Assembly (NCBI GenBank): GCA_037349315.1 | Contig: JBAIAC010000059.1 | Location: forward strand, 23,964,501 to 24,028,500 | Length of the DNA stretch: 64,000 nt | Reading direction: 5' to 3' | From: Chelydra serpentina | Taxonomy: Eukaryota; Chordata; Testudines; Chelydridae | In this document: positions 37,601-49,600 of the stretch, one piece after another | How positions within the stretch are numbered: position 1 is the first letter of the stretch | Layout of the letters: every line of letters begins with the position of its first letter | Notes under the pieces: model-generated | The model's database searches: none | The model's input: only the letters and a program-made list of their open reading frames with translations | What the model was told of the DNA's origin: nothing | Translations under genes and position numbers: made by a program

Positions 37601-40600
37601 TCTCTCTGATCAGTGGAATGCCTCGGTCAGTTCAGTCGTCAGAAATCATTTTAAAACTCTGAATTAATGAAAGTTTCTTTCAAAATGATATTCTCAGGAC
37701 AGTTTTTTTTTTTTTAAAGACCTTCCTTACTTTAAATATTAGGGGGAGAGTCTGCTGCCTCATAACTAGAAATTTGTTCTCCAATTTGCAAAGAACATGT
37801 CAGGAAAGAATTTGTAATGCACACACAAGTAATTCCAAATATTGAGCTCTTTGGGCAAAATTTAAGACTCAATCTAATCTAGTGCTGGTAAGAGTGGGAG
37901 TGATAGTGTAGATCAGCTGCTGGCGTTTTTAATACTGTGTTGTCTGGACCTGCTGTGAGCAAAGTTAGATGACATAGTGGTAAACATTCTGACAACCAAC
38001 TAGTGTACACTAAGGGCTGGTCTACACTAGTGAATAACGGAGCTGAAGTCGAACTATCTTAGTTCGAATGAAAAAGCACTTACCCGGGGTCCACACGCGG
38101 CGCGCAGGCTCCCCCGTCCACTCCGCCTACTCCGTTCGTTGAGCTGGATTACCAGCGTCGACGGCGGAGCACTTCCTGGTTCGATTTATCGCGTCTAGAC
38201 AAGACGCGATAAATCGAACCCAGAACATCGATCCCGCGCCTCCGACCGGACACGTAAGTATAGACCTACCCTAAGGCTCCTACAGTTGCTAGCACCGGAG
38301 GAGCTGTGCTGATGCTTATGCCATATCATGAGATTTCCAGAAAGTTGCTGATATAGGCACAGTTAAGGAATAAATGCAAGTCTGCATAACTGAATATGAA
38401 AAGTGGTGTTTTCCTTTTAATGGAAATCTCTCCAAATTTATCTTCGAAGACCTAAGTAAAATCTCAGGCTGCCTTAGATGATAACACCTAAACTAGATTT
38501 GATCATGATGACTCGGGCAAAAGGGATCGTTTGGAAAAAAATTTTAGGGCACCGGATAAGAAATTAATGCGCTTAATCCCTTAGGTGATTCTTTTATTAC
38601 TTGCCAACCGTTTTTAACTTTACTTACGTATTTACACAACTTGTGCCGGTAAAATGTTTTTCTTTATTGAATGGAGAAATCCATTCCTTTTTATAAAGTA
38701 AATCTTCAGGCATGTTTCATGACTTTTTCACACCCAACGTCTAACTTAATTTATGATGCCATAATGTTAGGCCTGCTCTGCTACCTTTTTTTAAAAAAAA
38801 GCATTTTTAAAGGTAAAATTGACTCCCCCTTTTGATAATGAGCTTTGTTTAGGCAAGTTCATGACAAACCCTAGAGATGGTACCACCAAGAAGGCTCTCA
38901 TGCTGTAAATCTTTCTGCAGATCCCTTTATTTTAAGGGCAACAAGCAGAAGTATATCAGCGATTCCATTCGTTTTCCACTTTGCAAAGCTTATATCTGCC
39001 TTTGGCCTGTCAAAATGTCAGCAGGTTCTGACTCTTGGCTGACTGTCTTTTGGAACGCTTCTCTAGGTTGCTCTTTCCCACTATTAGGCTTTAAAAGATT
39101 CTGCCATTAGGATAACTTGTATATTTGATCAAACAGAAGTTGCTGCCTGCACTTATTTCACTTGAAAACTAATAGAATTTTAAAAATCTAATTGACTTTT
39201 CACGATTAATTTAGTTTGTTCTTTCATCATTCCATTTATCATTAACATAACACCTTTATGAATGTCTTCTCATCCATATGCATTCTGCAATAAGTTCTCT
39301 TCATCCATAGCTATCAAAGTACTTCACAGAGGAAGTGTTTAGTGCCTTTCTAAAACACAGTAATGCTTTATATGGACAGACAGCGCAGGAAGAACAAAGG
39401 CCTAATATTACTAGGCCAGCCATATATTGTGCCCAGTGTAGTGCTGTCTACTCTGAAAAAATCTTGAGGGATTGATTGGCACTTGTGAATGTTTCAGGTC
39501 AAAATTCTACCTGAAACACATGCAAAAAGGCAAGCTTCTCCAGTGGCTGCTTGGATGGAGGTTCCCCTTATCCACTCCCAACCCCAGGAGTGTGGAAAGC
39601 TACCATTGTATCCCTCTCCTTCCTCATCACTGCCCTGCTCCATCTTCCTCCAAGCTCCTCCATAATTTCCTGTCCCCAACCCTGTGTTTTTTTTCCTTCT
39701 ACCATCACTATTCCTATACACCAGGGGTGGGCAAACTTTTTGGCTCAAGGGCCACATTGCCATTGGGAAACTGTATGAAGGGCTGGGTAGGGAAGGCTTT
39801 GCCTCCCCAAACAGCCTATCCCCTGACCAATTCAACCCCCCCTGCTCCTTGTCCCCCGACTGCCCCGACCCCTATCCACACCCCTGCCCCCAGATAGGCC
39901 CCCCAGGACTCCCACGCCTATCCAACCCTCCCATTCCCTGTCCCCTGACTGCCCCCCCTCCAACCTCCGCCCCATCCAACCGCTCCCTGTCCTCTGACTG
40001 CCCCTCGGGACACCCTGCCCCCAACCCCCCCCCCGCCGCTACCATGCTCCTCAGAGCAGCAGGAGCTCGCCGCCCAGCATGCTGCCTGCGCTACCTGGCA
40101 GGAACTGTGGGCCAGAGTGCTGGCCTTGCTGAGGCTGCAGGGGAGCGGGAACAGCAGGGGAGGGGCCAGCGACTTGCCTCTCCGACCAGGACCTCAGGGG
40201 CCAGGCAGGATGGTCCCGCGGTCCAGATGTGGCCCACAGGCTGTAGTTTGCCTACACCTTACCTTCTCAGTCTCCCTCCTCAGCACCTTGCTCACCTGCT
40301 CCTTTTCAGGCCATCTCTGGCTTCCCATGTCCTGTCTAGCTGACTAACCATACAGTCCAGAGAGTGGCTATCTTCCCTGTGAGTAACCTGGCTTCACTTT
40401 AATTTAAAACAGTGTGGTGGCAGTCTCCCTTCAACAGGCAAAGTCTGTAGAGAATGGAGACTATTTTGGCAGAACGCAGTTTGGCTTCAGCCCCACTGAA
40501 AATAATAGTTATTTTAAATAAGGGAAATTTCACAATTTTAAAGCCAGTAATCTAAGGTCTGTTGAGACTTTATTTAAAAACAAAAAGAATCTTAAAGCCC

Positions 40601-43600
40601 ACCAAATCTCATAAGATTTGTGAAAAAAATGAGTTGGCAACATTAAATTTTAGATGTGTGGTGTGTCTGCATTAACTCGTTTGGGTTATTGAGAGATACT
40701 GTTAGATCTTGTAGTTGAGATTGATAACTTCTTACCCACGCATTTTTTTTCTATTTATAACAATGCCCTGCTCTCCCCTCTTCTATGAGTCATTCCATGA
40801 GTGTAAAAGTTTCATGTTGACAAGGTTGAAGGCAGCTTTTCTCCTGTACCTAATAAGCTGTCCTATCACACAGACTGTCCTGGGAAATGCATTTGGAAAG
40901 GTGGTATTTAAGACCACATATAGAGTGAAGATTAACTTTCCTATTAGGGCTGCTACCAAGCTGGCATCAAAGCCATCAAATGTGGGTCAGTGTATATTTA
41001 GTGGCTGAGAATTTATAGATTTAAAACAAATTAACTTTTTATAATCCCCTGTGTTTAGATTAACAAAATTTATTTCTGGAGCAAAATGGGCAAATAGTAT
41101 TCAGAGTATTATTAGAATCTTTATATCACTGTCGTTGGTCCTGGGATTGCCAGGCCTTTTCTGATTATCAGATGCAACAAATGACGTCCAATTTTATTGA
41201 CCAGTTTGGCTTCAACGATGAGAAGTTTGCTGATCAAGATGACATCGGGAAGTGAGTATGACTTTATGCTGGTTTTAACTTGGGATTTTCTTCTTTATTG
41301 CATCATTTCACATTTAGACTATGTCCCAGTGATTAATTTCAGCCTTGACTGATGCCGAGCTGTCTGCATTTGGCCTTGTTTATCAGTACCAATGTGGTCA
41401 TTTCTTATACTGAGTGCTCGAGGAAGAGCAGATTAGCTCCCCTGAGCAATTTTTCAAAGCAACACTATTATTTCTTTCCTCCCCCCAACCCCCAGTAGCT
41501 ACATAAGAGAACACATTGCTTGTGACTGTATAACTAGACTTCTTAATAGCAGACTTAACCTATGGATCTGTTCTCTTAAGTCACAAGACCATTGGCACAT
41601 GGCTCTGGTGTGGGCAGAATTCATAGGTGGGATAGTTTTTTAGGCATAGTAGATAGATATGGGGTATATTCTACACCATGGTGCATAGCATAAATTAACT
41701 TTTCCTGGCAAAGTTGACAGGAGCAACACATCCATGAGTGTTCTTTTCTGTAGGGGACATTAAGGAAGGGCTTCATAAATTTATCTGTGTTCGAGAGCAA
41801 AGCAGTTCAGACATACATTTCTACAGTTAGGTTAAGTGAAAAACTTAATAATGGGAATAGTTTTAGTCCAGATAAAACACAACCCAAGAATCTTTAGGAT
41901 GATCTCTATTTCTTAGACTAAAGTAAAATGGACCATGCTTTTGAGAATCCCTCTTGGAAAATTGAGTGAATTGGAGCTGGTGATAAGCGTGTTAGTTTCT
42001 ATCTAATCCCCAAATGTTATTAAATTGAATTACGTGTGCATGGCACAAAGTAAAGCAAAGTATCCTTTTAAACCAAATTTGAAGAGAGTCGAAGACAGCC
42101 AGTTAAATATTAAAGGCAGATTAGTGTTGTCATACTGATTGATACATTACTGTAGTTTGTCCTACAAAATAGTATGGGAAACTAATTGAGGTTGACTCCT
42201 GCCTTCTCAACAGGGAAGGGAATTATATATGAAGCCTCTGAGTGTAGAAATGAAGATTCACTTTCACGAGGTGGGAGTCTGTAGAAAAGAGGTCAATTTA
42301 AATTAGTTAAATATACTTGGGTAGCAGTATTTTTGGTATACACCTGTGATAGGAGCTAGCACACTATACTGCTTGGGTGAGTTTGTCAAGAAGATGACAC
42401 ACAATTAACAAGATGCTTATATAAATATAATGCAGATCCCATGAGGCGTTCACTCTGCCTAGATGTTATGCCTCTAGCTACCACTATGAATTTGATCCCT
42501 GATGTCGCCCATCAGAAACCACACGACTCTCATAAAAATAATCATATATATGAGTAACTTCATTGCTTGGAATCTTATCTACTTTCTAGCTGTAAATACT
42601 GGCTATTCTTTAGTTACTTGCACGGTGGTTCAATTACATGATTCTAGTCCTTTTATGCAAAAGGAATATTGTTAAAATTGTTGGGCCTAAAAATTGATCT
42701 GCTTTGACGTTGAAAGTCATATCTAACGAACTGTAAATGCTGTTTCTCTTCTACCCCCTCCTCCAACAGATCTTTAATGCAGTGAGGATTTAGGGGAAGA
42801 TTAACAAATGCACACCTAACTTTAAACTCACTCATATACGTGCTTAAAGAGAGAATACCTGTGAATTGTCCTGAAAGGCTGGCAGACTTTCCCCCCTATT
42901 TCACATCTGCAGGAAGGGTATTTTAGACATGAGGAGTACTGAATGTTTGCAGTCCTTAAGATGAAACTCTGCAGGTGGGCTCACTGTGGAGAGGTCAGTT
43001 TTTAGGCCAAAAGGGACAATAAATGTTAGTTTTTGAACTTAGTATTTCACGTGTGAAATTGTTTTCCTTGCTGTTAACTAGTCAGTAAGAAAAGGGTCAT
43101 CAGGTTTCTTTGCTTAGGAAGTAAGTTTACAATTAATGTTGACACTTTACATTTAGGGTCCAGTCTTGCAAAAGAATCTGCCTTGGTGGACCATTATGTT
43201 TTCAGAATCTCCCTGAAGTCAGTGGGCAGGTGTAAAATCTGCCTGCATGAATCTCTTTGATGGACTTAGGGCCTTAGTTGACAACTCATTCTTTAAAATT
43301 TATTCTGTCAGTTTGGTAGACATTCCTTGGAACTGTGTATTCACTATTTTTCTATTTTAAAAAGAGAAAAAGAAATTGAGATGTGTGGTGTTTGACCACA
43401 TTATATGCATTTAGTTATTTTATTTTGATTTATTTTGTCCATATATCTGATAAAAGGTAGCCATTTTTATATTATTGGCTTAACTGTCTTGTAAGATTTT
43501 GTGCATGGAAAACATCCCATGATTTGATAAATTGTTTAGCTGAATGATAGTAGGAGGCATGTTTCTCCTGAACCCAAAGGTTAAAAACTATTTTCTTGCT

Positions 43601-46600
43601 GTGTGGGAAATTGTTACTTAAGTTTTATAGTTTTAGGTCATCTTAGTATTCTTGTACAGTAAGAGTTCAGAGTATGAAATGTCTCTTTATTTGTTGTGTA
43701 AATTGTAGCATCTTTTTTGCTTTTAGTGCATAAATCTGTACTTTTTTTGCAGTGTGTCTTTTGATCGCGTGTCAGACATCAACTTTACCCTCAATACAAA
43801 TGAAAGTGTGAGTATACATTCCTGCTGCTATCATGACTTTTGTGCTTGAGAGAGTGGACTGCGAAACAAATAATAAAACTTTAAAACTTCTTCTTGTCTT
43901 CAACATGTAGGATAGTGGTGGGTCAAATGATTCTTTTCAGTATTATCTTTGAGGAGTAGCTCATCCACCCACTTTCTTGTAATGATGTAAAGCCTCTGTG
44001 TCATTGGGAAACGTGATCACTGCTTTCTATATCAGCTTCTGAGCAGAGCCACTTTTATTTTGACGTGTGACCAGATACAAGTGCTTCTGTTAGCCAGCTC
44101 TAAAGGAAATGCAGTCAAAAGCTGACTTTGCTGTGGTAGAGGTGCCTCAGACCTTGTCTGCACACTGCAGCATAGTGTATTAGAGGGGGTTGCGTCGATG
44201 TGTTACGTGCTAACTGGCCCGTATAGACCCATGCTGGCATGCTAGGACAATGGTGCTCAAAGGAATCTGTCCTCGCCCTCACCCCCATTACTGCGCAGTC
44301 AAGGCTTCCTCAGCAGCAGAGCTTGGACTGAAGGCAGAGCTGGGGCTAGAGGCGGAACTAGAGGTGCTGGGATTAGAGGTGAAGCTGGGGGTGGAGAGGG
44401 AATGACGGCAGAGCTGGATGTGGAGTGGAGCTGTGGGTGAGGGCAGAGCTGGGCCTGGAGGTGGAGCAGGACTGTGGTCTGAACGGGGTTGGAGGCAGAG
44501 CTGATCTGGGGGCAGAGCAGGGCTGGAAGCATGGCACTCCCTTATTGTCCCCTGTAGGGGATGGTCCTGCCGTTCCCGCCCTCTCTTCTCCCCAAACGTT
44601 TCTCTGTGCTACCTAAGGAAACATGCCCCACACTTTGAGAACCACTGCTTTAGAAGTTCCCTAGCTCACAGTAATGTTGTATTTGTTGACACAGTACTAA
44701 GTTAGTACACACTAGGGAACTTCTAGAGCTGGGGTGGGCAACCTTTTTGGCCTGAGGGCCGTATTGGGGTATGGGAATTGTATGACGGGCCATGAATGCT
44801 CACAAAATTGGAGGTAGGGGTGTGGGAGGGGGTGAGGGCTCCAGCTGGGGGTTCGAGCTCTGGTGTGGGGCCAGAAATGAGGAGTTCAGGGTGCGAGAGG
44901 TGGCTCTGGGTTGGGGTATGGGAGAGGGTGGGGGCTCTGGGGTGGGGCTGGGGATGAGGGGTTTGGGGAGCATGAGGGGGCTTCAGGCTGGGACCGAGGT
45001 GTTCAGAGGGCTGGTGTAGGGGGTTGGGGCATGGGGGAGGGGTGTGAGGGCTCCACCTGGGGGTGCGGACGGGGATGAGGCGTTTGGGGTGCAGGAGGGT
45101 GCTCCAGACTGGGATCAAGAGGTTTGGAGAGCGGGAGGGGGATCAGGACTGGCAGGGGATTTAGGGGAGGGGGGGCGCTCAGGGTGCAGGCCGGGCAGAG
45201 GCTCCGGGCGGCGCTTACTGCAAGCAGCTCCTGAAAGCATGTCCCCCCTCAGTCTGCGAGGCACGGCCAGGCGACTCTGTGCGCTGCCCCGTCCACAGGC
45301 ACCACCCCTGCAGCTCCCATTGGCCAGGAACCACGGCTAATGGGAGCTGCAGGGGTGGCGCACAGAGCCACCTGGCCGCGCCTCCGCGTACTACGTAGGA
45401 GCCGGAGGGGGGGTCATGCCGGCTGCTTCCTGGGAGCCACGCAGAGTGGGGCAAGCCCCAGATCCCGCTCACCGGTGGGAGCTGAGGGCCGGATTAAATG
45501 GTCTGACGGGCCGGATGTGGCCCGCAGGCCATAGTTTGCCATTCCTGTTCTACAGCATGCCAGCAGCAGCTGTGTGGGACAGTATTTTAGAAATCACACT
45601 GCTCTAGTGCAGATTGCTGCACCGGGTAGACAAGCCCTAAGATTCAGGAACAGACTTGGGTATCGTTCCCTGGGCCTGTGCTGTTTGCTTAATCCGTTTA
45701 TAGTGTGTGGGTAGTAGCTTCTCACTCTTCCACCAAAATGCAAATTATGGTCTTATTCCTTTTACTTTGCTGGCTAAGGGGACAGACCTGTAAAGATCTT
45801 TCCACAGAAAATGTTTCTCTGGTGTGCTAACATCTCCCTCCTTGCGTGTACGTGCCTCTCCCTTCCACCTCCCACCACTCTCCAAAACAATCTGGAGCAC
45901 GTTTTGGTGCAGTGAGCTGAGAGAGAATTCACAGTGGGGAAAAAGTCACCAACACTTTGGAATGTTCTTTAGCTATGCCCAGGGAGTGAGCAGGAAATTG
46001 TAAAACAGGCACCCACTGTAAAGGCAGAGTTTCCTGACCTGCTCTCATATAAAAGCTGGTTAATCCAAATCTGGGGGCATTTCTCATTCATGGGATATAG
46101 TATGGGCTCCTTATATGCAACTTTATCCTTTTCTGAGACTATATTAAAAATTGTTTAACGATAGAAATAAGGTGGAGTACTGTACAGTTTGAACAGTCTT
46201 TACTCCTGTTCATATTTTTGCTTTGTGTTCTGCTGTAGGGGAATATTGCATTGTTTGAGGCATGCTGTAAGGAGAGAATACAGCAGTTTGATGATGGTGG
46301 TTCCGATGAAGAAGATATATGGGAAGAAAAACACATTGCATTTACACCAGAATCCCAGAGACGATCCAGGTGAATAGTGTTTGTTTTCCATCCAATTTGT
46401 CCTACAGAAGAACCTCACTGTTCTCACTGCGTACATCTGTTGGTACAGATTCTTGACTGCTTGGAAGGCCTGTCTAACAAAGAGAATTCTGAGAGAAATT
46501 GAGTAGTTGCTACTGTTCTTGGATAACCTATTAGAGGATGGGCCCAGCACCTGTCCCTTCCAATCTTTTGCCTCTGTAAGAGGTTTAGGCAGCAGCCCTC

Positions 46601-49600
46601 TCTGCTACTCAGCACTTCTTCAACTTTCCTTTTTTCTTCCATCCTTGCTCCTTTACTCCACTCCCACTTGGGCCAAACCTCCGCAGTCCTCCTTGGTTAT
46701 GATTTCCAGAGGCACGGAGTTGTCCAGCCCAAGCAGCCTGCCTTCCCCTTAGCATGCTACACCAACAGGAGGCCAGTGTACTCAGGCTCTATAATCGCCC
46801 CCCCCCACCCCCCAAAAAAAGAGCAGGTTGAGGAGAATCTGTTGTCCCCAGTGCTTCTACTGCCCCTTCAGCTCTCCACTCAGTCATCCAGAGTTTCCTT
46901 TCAGGGATCCCTTTGGAATGTCTCCTCTGACCTGTCTCCTCTGACCTTTGCACATTAGCACCATATACCCTGTTGTCTGTTCTCCTTCCACTTGCAAATA
47001 CCTGTGACCAGGAATTTATGTGCTAGACCATTATGTTGCTGCTGCATTTAGGGATATGTATAGGGCCAGGTTACCAGTGCAGAAGTGAAGAAACAACCTG
47101 GATGTTAGTCTGGAAGGAAGGAGGAGTGGAGAAGCTGTTGCCCCGCTTTCCTTAGGGCTACTTCTGTGCTTCCTCTGGCATTTGCAGCAGCCTATGTGGA
47201 GCAAACGAAGAAATCCTCTCTGCTTTCTTGCCTAGTGGTGTTTGGCCTGGCCCCTAGCTATGTTCCCTCTGTAGTAAGAGGAGGCCCTGAAATGAAACAA
47301 ACGCTTGTATCAGAGGCCTAGTCTGAGGCCTGAAGCCTGAACCAAAGTACTTCTAGGCATTGCTAAGCAAAGCTGGGCTGTGAGCCAGAGGCAGGTCCCA
47401 CTCTCAGAAGTTGGCAAGAAAAGTTTGTGAGACGCACGTGCACACAGATGCGTAAGTGCTAATGAGAGGAACTTGTGCCAAGACGTCATCAGAACACACT
47501 GCAGACACAACAAGGAACGGGCAGATGCATCTTAAAGACAGGGTCAAAAGGACAGCATGATGGATAGATTCGTTTGAACTATGATAAGTAATCTGTCCTG
47601 CACGGTATAAAAGTAGGTCCGGGAGCGCACATCTTTGTCCAGCCTAGGGGGCAGTGGAAAGTCTCGCCACTGACTGAGCAGTGTCCATTGTCAGGGAGCA
47701 CAAATTCGTAGTATGCCCTGTAGAGTCTATAGGGAACTATCACTGTGCTTCGTTTGACAATAAACCTGGCTCGAGTTCCTTCGTACCTTACTAGAGTCTG
47801 TGGTCTTTGGGGGTTCTCTCGGGGTCTGCTGTGTTAGCTATCTGTGCAGAGCTGGGGCAGCACACAGAGGGAACACGCACGCAACCGACTGTTACCTTCG
47901 AACAAGAGCGGAGCACCACACCCTCCACTTTCCTATTTGTCCTTGGCAGTGGCAGCCATCTTTCCTTTCCCTTGTTGCTGTGGGAGAGGAGATGGTTCAG
48001 TTAACTTTGTCAAGTCAAAAAACACCCTAAAATCTTGATCCTTTCTGGCAGTGCCGAAGAGTAAGTTTAATAGCTAATGCTGCAGTGTAGTTCCAGCTGA
48101 TCCCTCAGTGTTGATGGTCAGACTTGCCTCATTCCTACCTGCTAACTTGATTTGCAGTTCTGTTTTAGCCTTGAGAAAACTCCACTAGCCCAATGCACCC
48201 CTGGGAATTCCTTCTAAATACTGAATATAAACAATCCCTTTCTATTTTGTGAAGCTCGGGCAGTACGGACAGTGAAGAAAGTACAGACTCTGAAGAAGAG
48301 GATGGAACAAAACAAGACTTGTTTGAATCAAATACCAATACAGAGGACAAAATGGAAGTGGACTTAAGTGAACGTAGGTGGTTTTTATCCTATTGCCTCC
48401 ATCTGCTTAGATTACCTGATGGAGGAATTAGATTGCAAGTTATCAGTGTTGGAAAATGTAATGGTAATTTCGTTAAGTAGTTCAATTTTGTCTTCCTTAC
48501 CACTTTATTGAGGTCCTTGCAGTTTAATATCTCACCTTTGCACCAAGAGATTTTCTGAGTAAAGTCCTCATAGCAGGATGTGAGTGTTGTCAAGTATGAG
48601 CACTTCAGGTGCCTGGCTGAATCAGACACATGATAGTGTAGTATTCTGTTTATAAAATGAGTTTTGGGTTTTTTTTAAAGAAATTGTCGTCGTCCCCCCC
48701 CCAAAAGGGATGTGTCGTTTAAACAAGCACACCTGTTTGAATCTGTTTAAAACTGATAAAAGCTTTGGAGACTGTCAGTCTAAACCATTTGATATCTTTA
48801 CTGAAAATAGTGAAAGTAAAATGTTGGATGTGAGCAGAAAATATGTACCATTTCAGACATTTACACCATGCTGGTTCTTTTTTAATAGTTTTACACAGGA
48901 GCCAACAAGTGACTTGGACTGTAGGTACAGACAGTTAATGTTTTAAGGCATTAGACTTCTAGAGGCTCTTAAGCCTGGTCTGAACACACAGTTGTACCTG
49001 TTTTACTAAAGGCATGACTTTATCTTATACTGATTTAGTTAAACTGGTGCAATTTTGTTTGTAGACAATCTTATCAGTTTAAACATGGCTTATGTCAGTT
49101 TGGGTCGCATCAGTAAATTCACACAGGTGCAAGCTAAACTGATATAACCTCTTAAATTGAGAGTCCACGCATACAAGTTGCACTGATTTAATAAAAATGA
49201 TTTAAATTAAACCAGTGCAACTTCTGTGTGTAGAAAAATGCTTAGTATTTTTTATTGATTATAAGGAATTATAAAAACTAAACAAAAGGAGTTTGTTTTT
49301 CTCTCTTCCTTTTGTCAGATTGGTGTCCCTGGCATCTGTGTGTCCAACAAGTTTTGATCCTTGTGGATATCCTCCCATATCTGTCTGGATTGGAATTTCT
49401 TATTACTATTTTAGTTAGTCACAGGGCTTCCTTTTCAGCCTTTTTTTTTTGTATGTAAATGCTAATGAAAACAAATATTAGCCTATGGGAAGATGAAGTA
49501 CCTTGAATGAGTACTCTAAGTTAGAGACCTATTTTCAAAATAAACTTGCTCCAAAATTGTAAAATTCTGATGGGAAATTTTTTTAAATAAAATGTTGAAT

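Larger units (their letters stand above)
44146..45641. mobile_element. TIR MITE (outer) carrying two hAT-type MITEs
   Basis: The outer ends CTCAGACCTTGTCTGCACA and CGGGTAGACAAGCCCTAAG pair as imperfect inverted repeats of the CTTGTCTACAC class. Two separate insertions fill it, at 44248-44647 and 44729-45547. Without them the outer element would be about 280 bp. Confidence 0.6.

Noticed and set aside
38011..38274. CpG island or promoter inside the intron
   Set aside because: The CpG-rich block has MITE ends and a hairpin. There is no transcription start context.
39684..40343. Open frame of 219 codons, proline-rich
   Set aside because: It coincides with the hAT-type MITE at 39722-40260 and its C-rich interior.
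44723..45118. Open frame of 131 codons on the minus strand, proline/histidine-rich
   Set aside because: It is a translation of G-rich tandem wording inside a MITE, with no coding signature.
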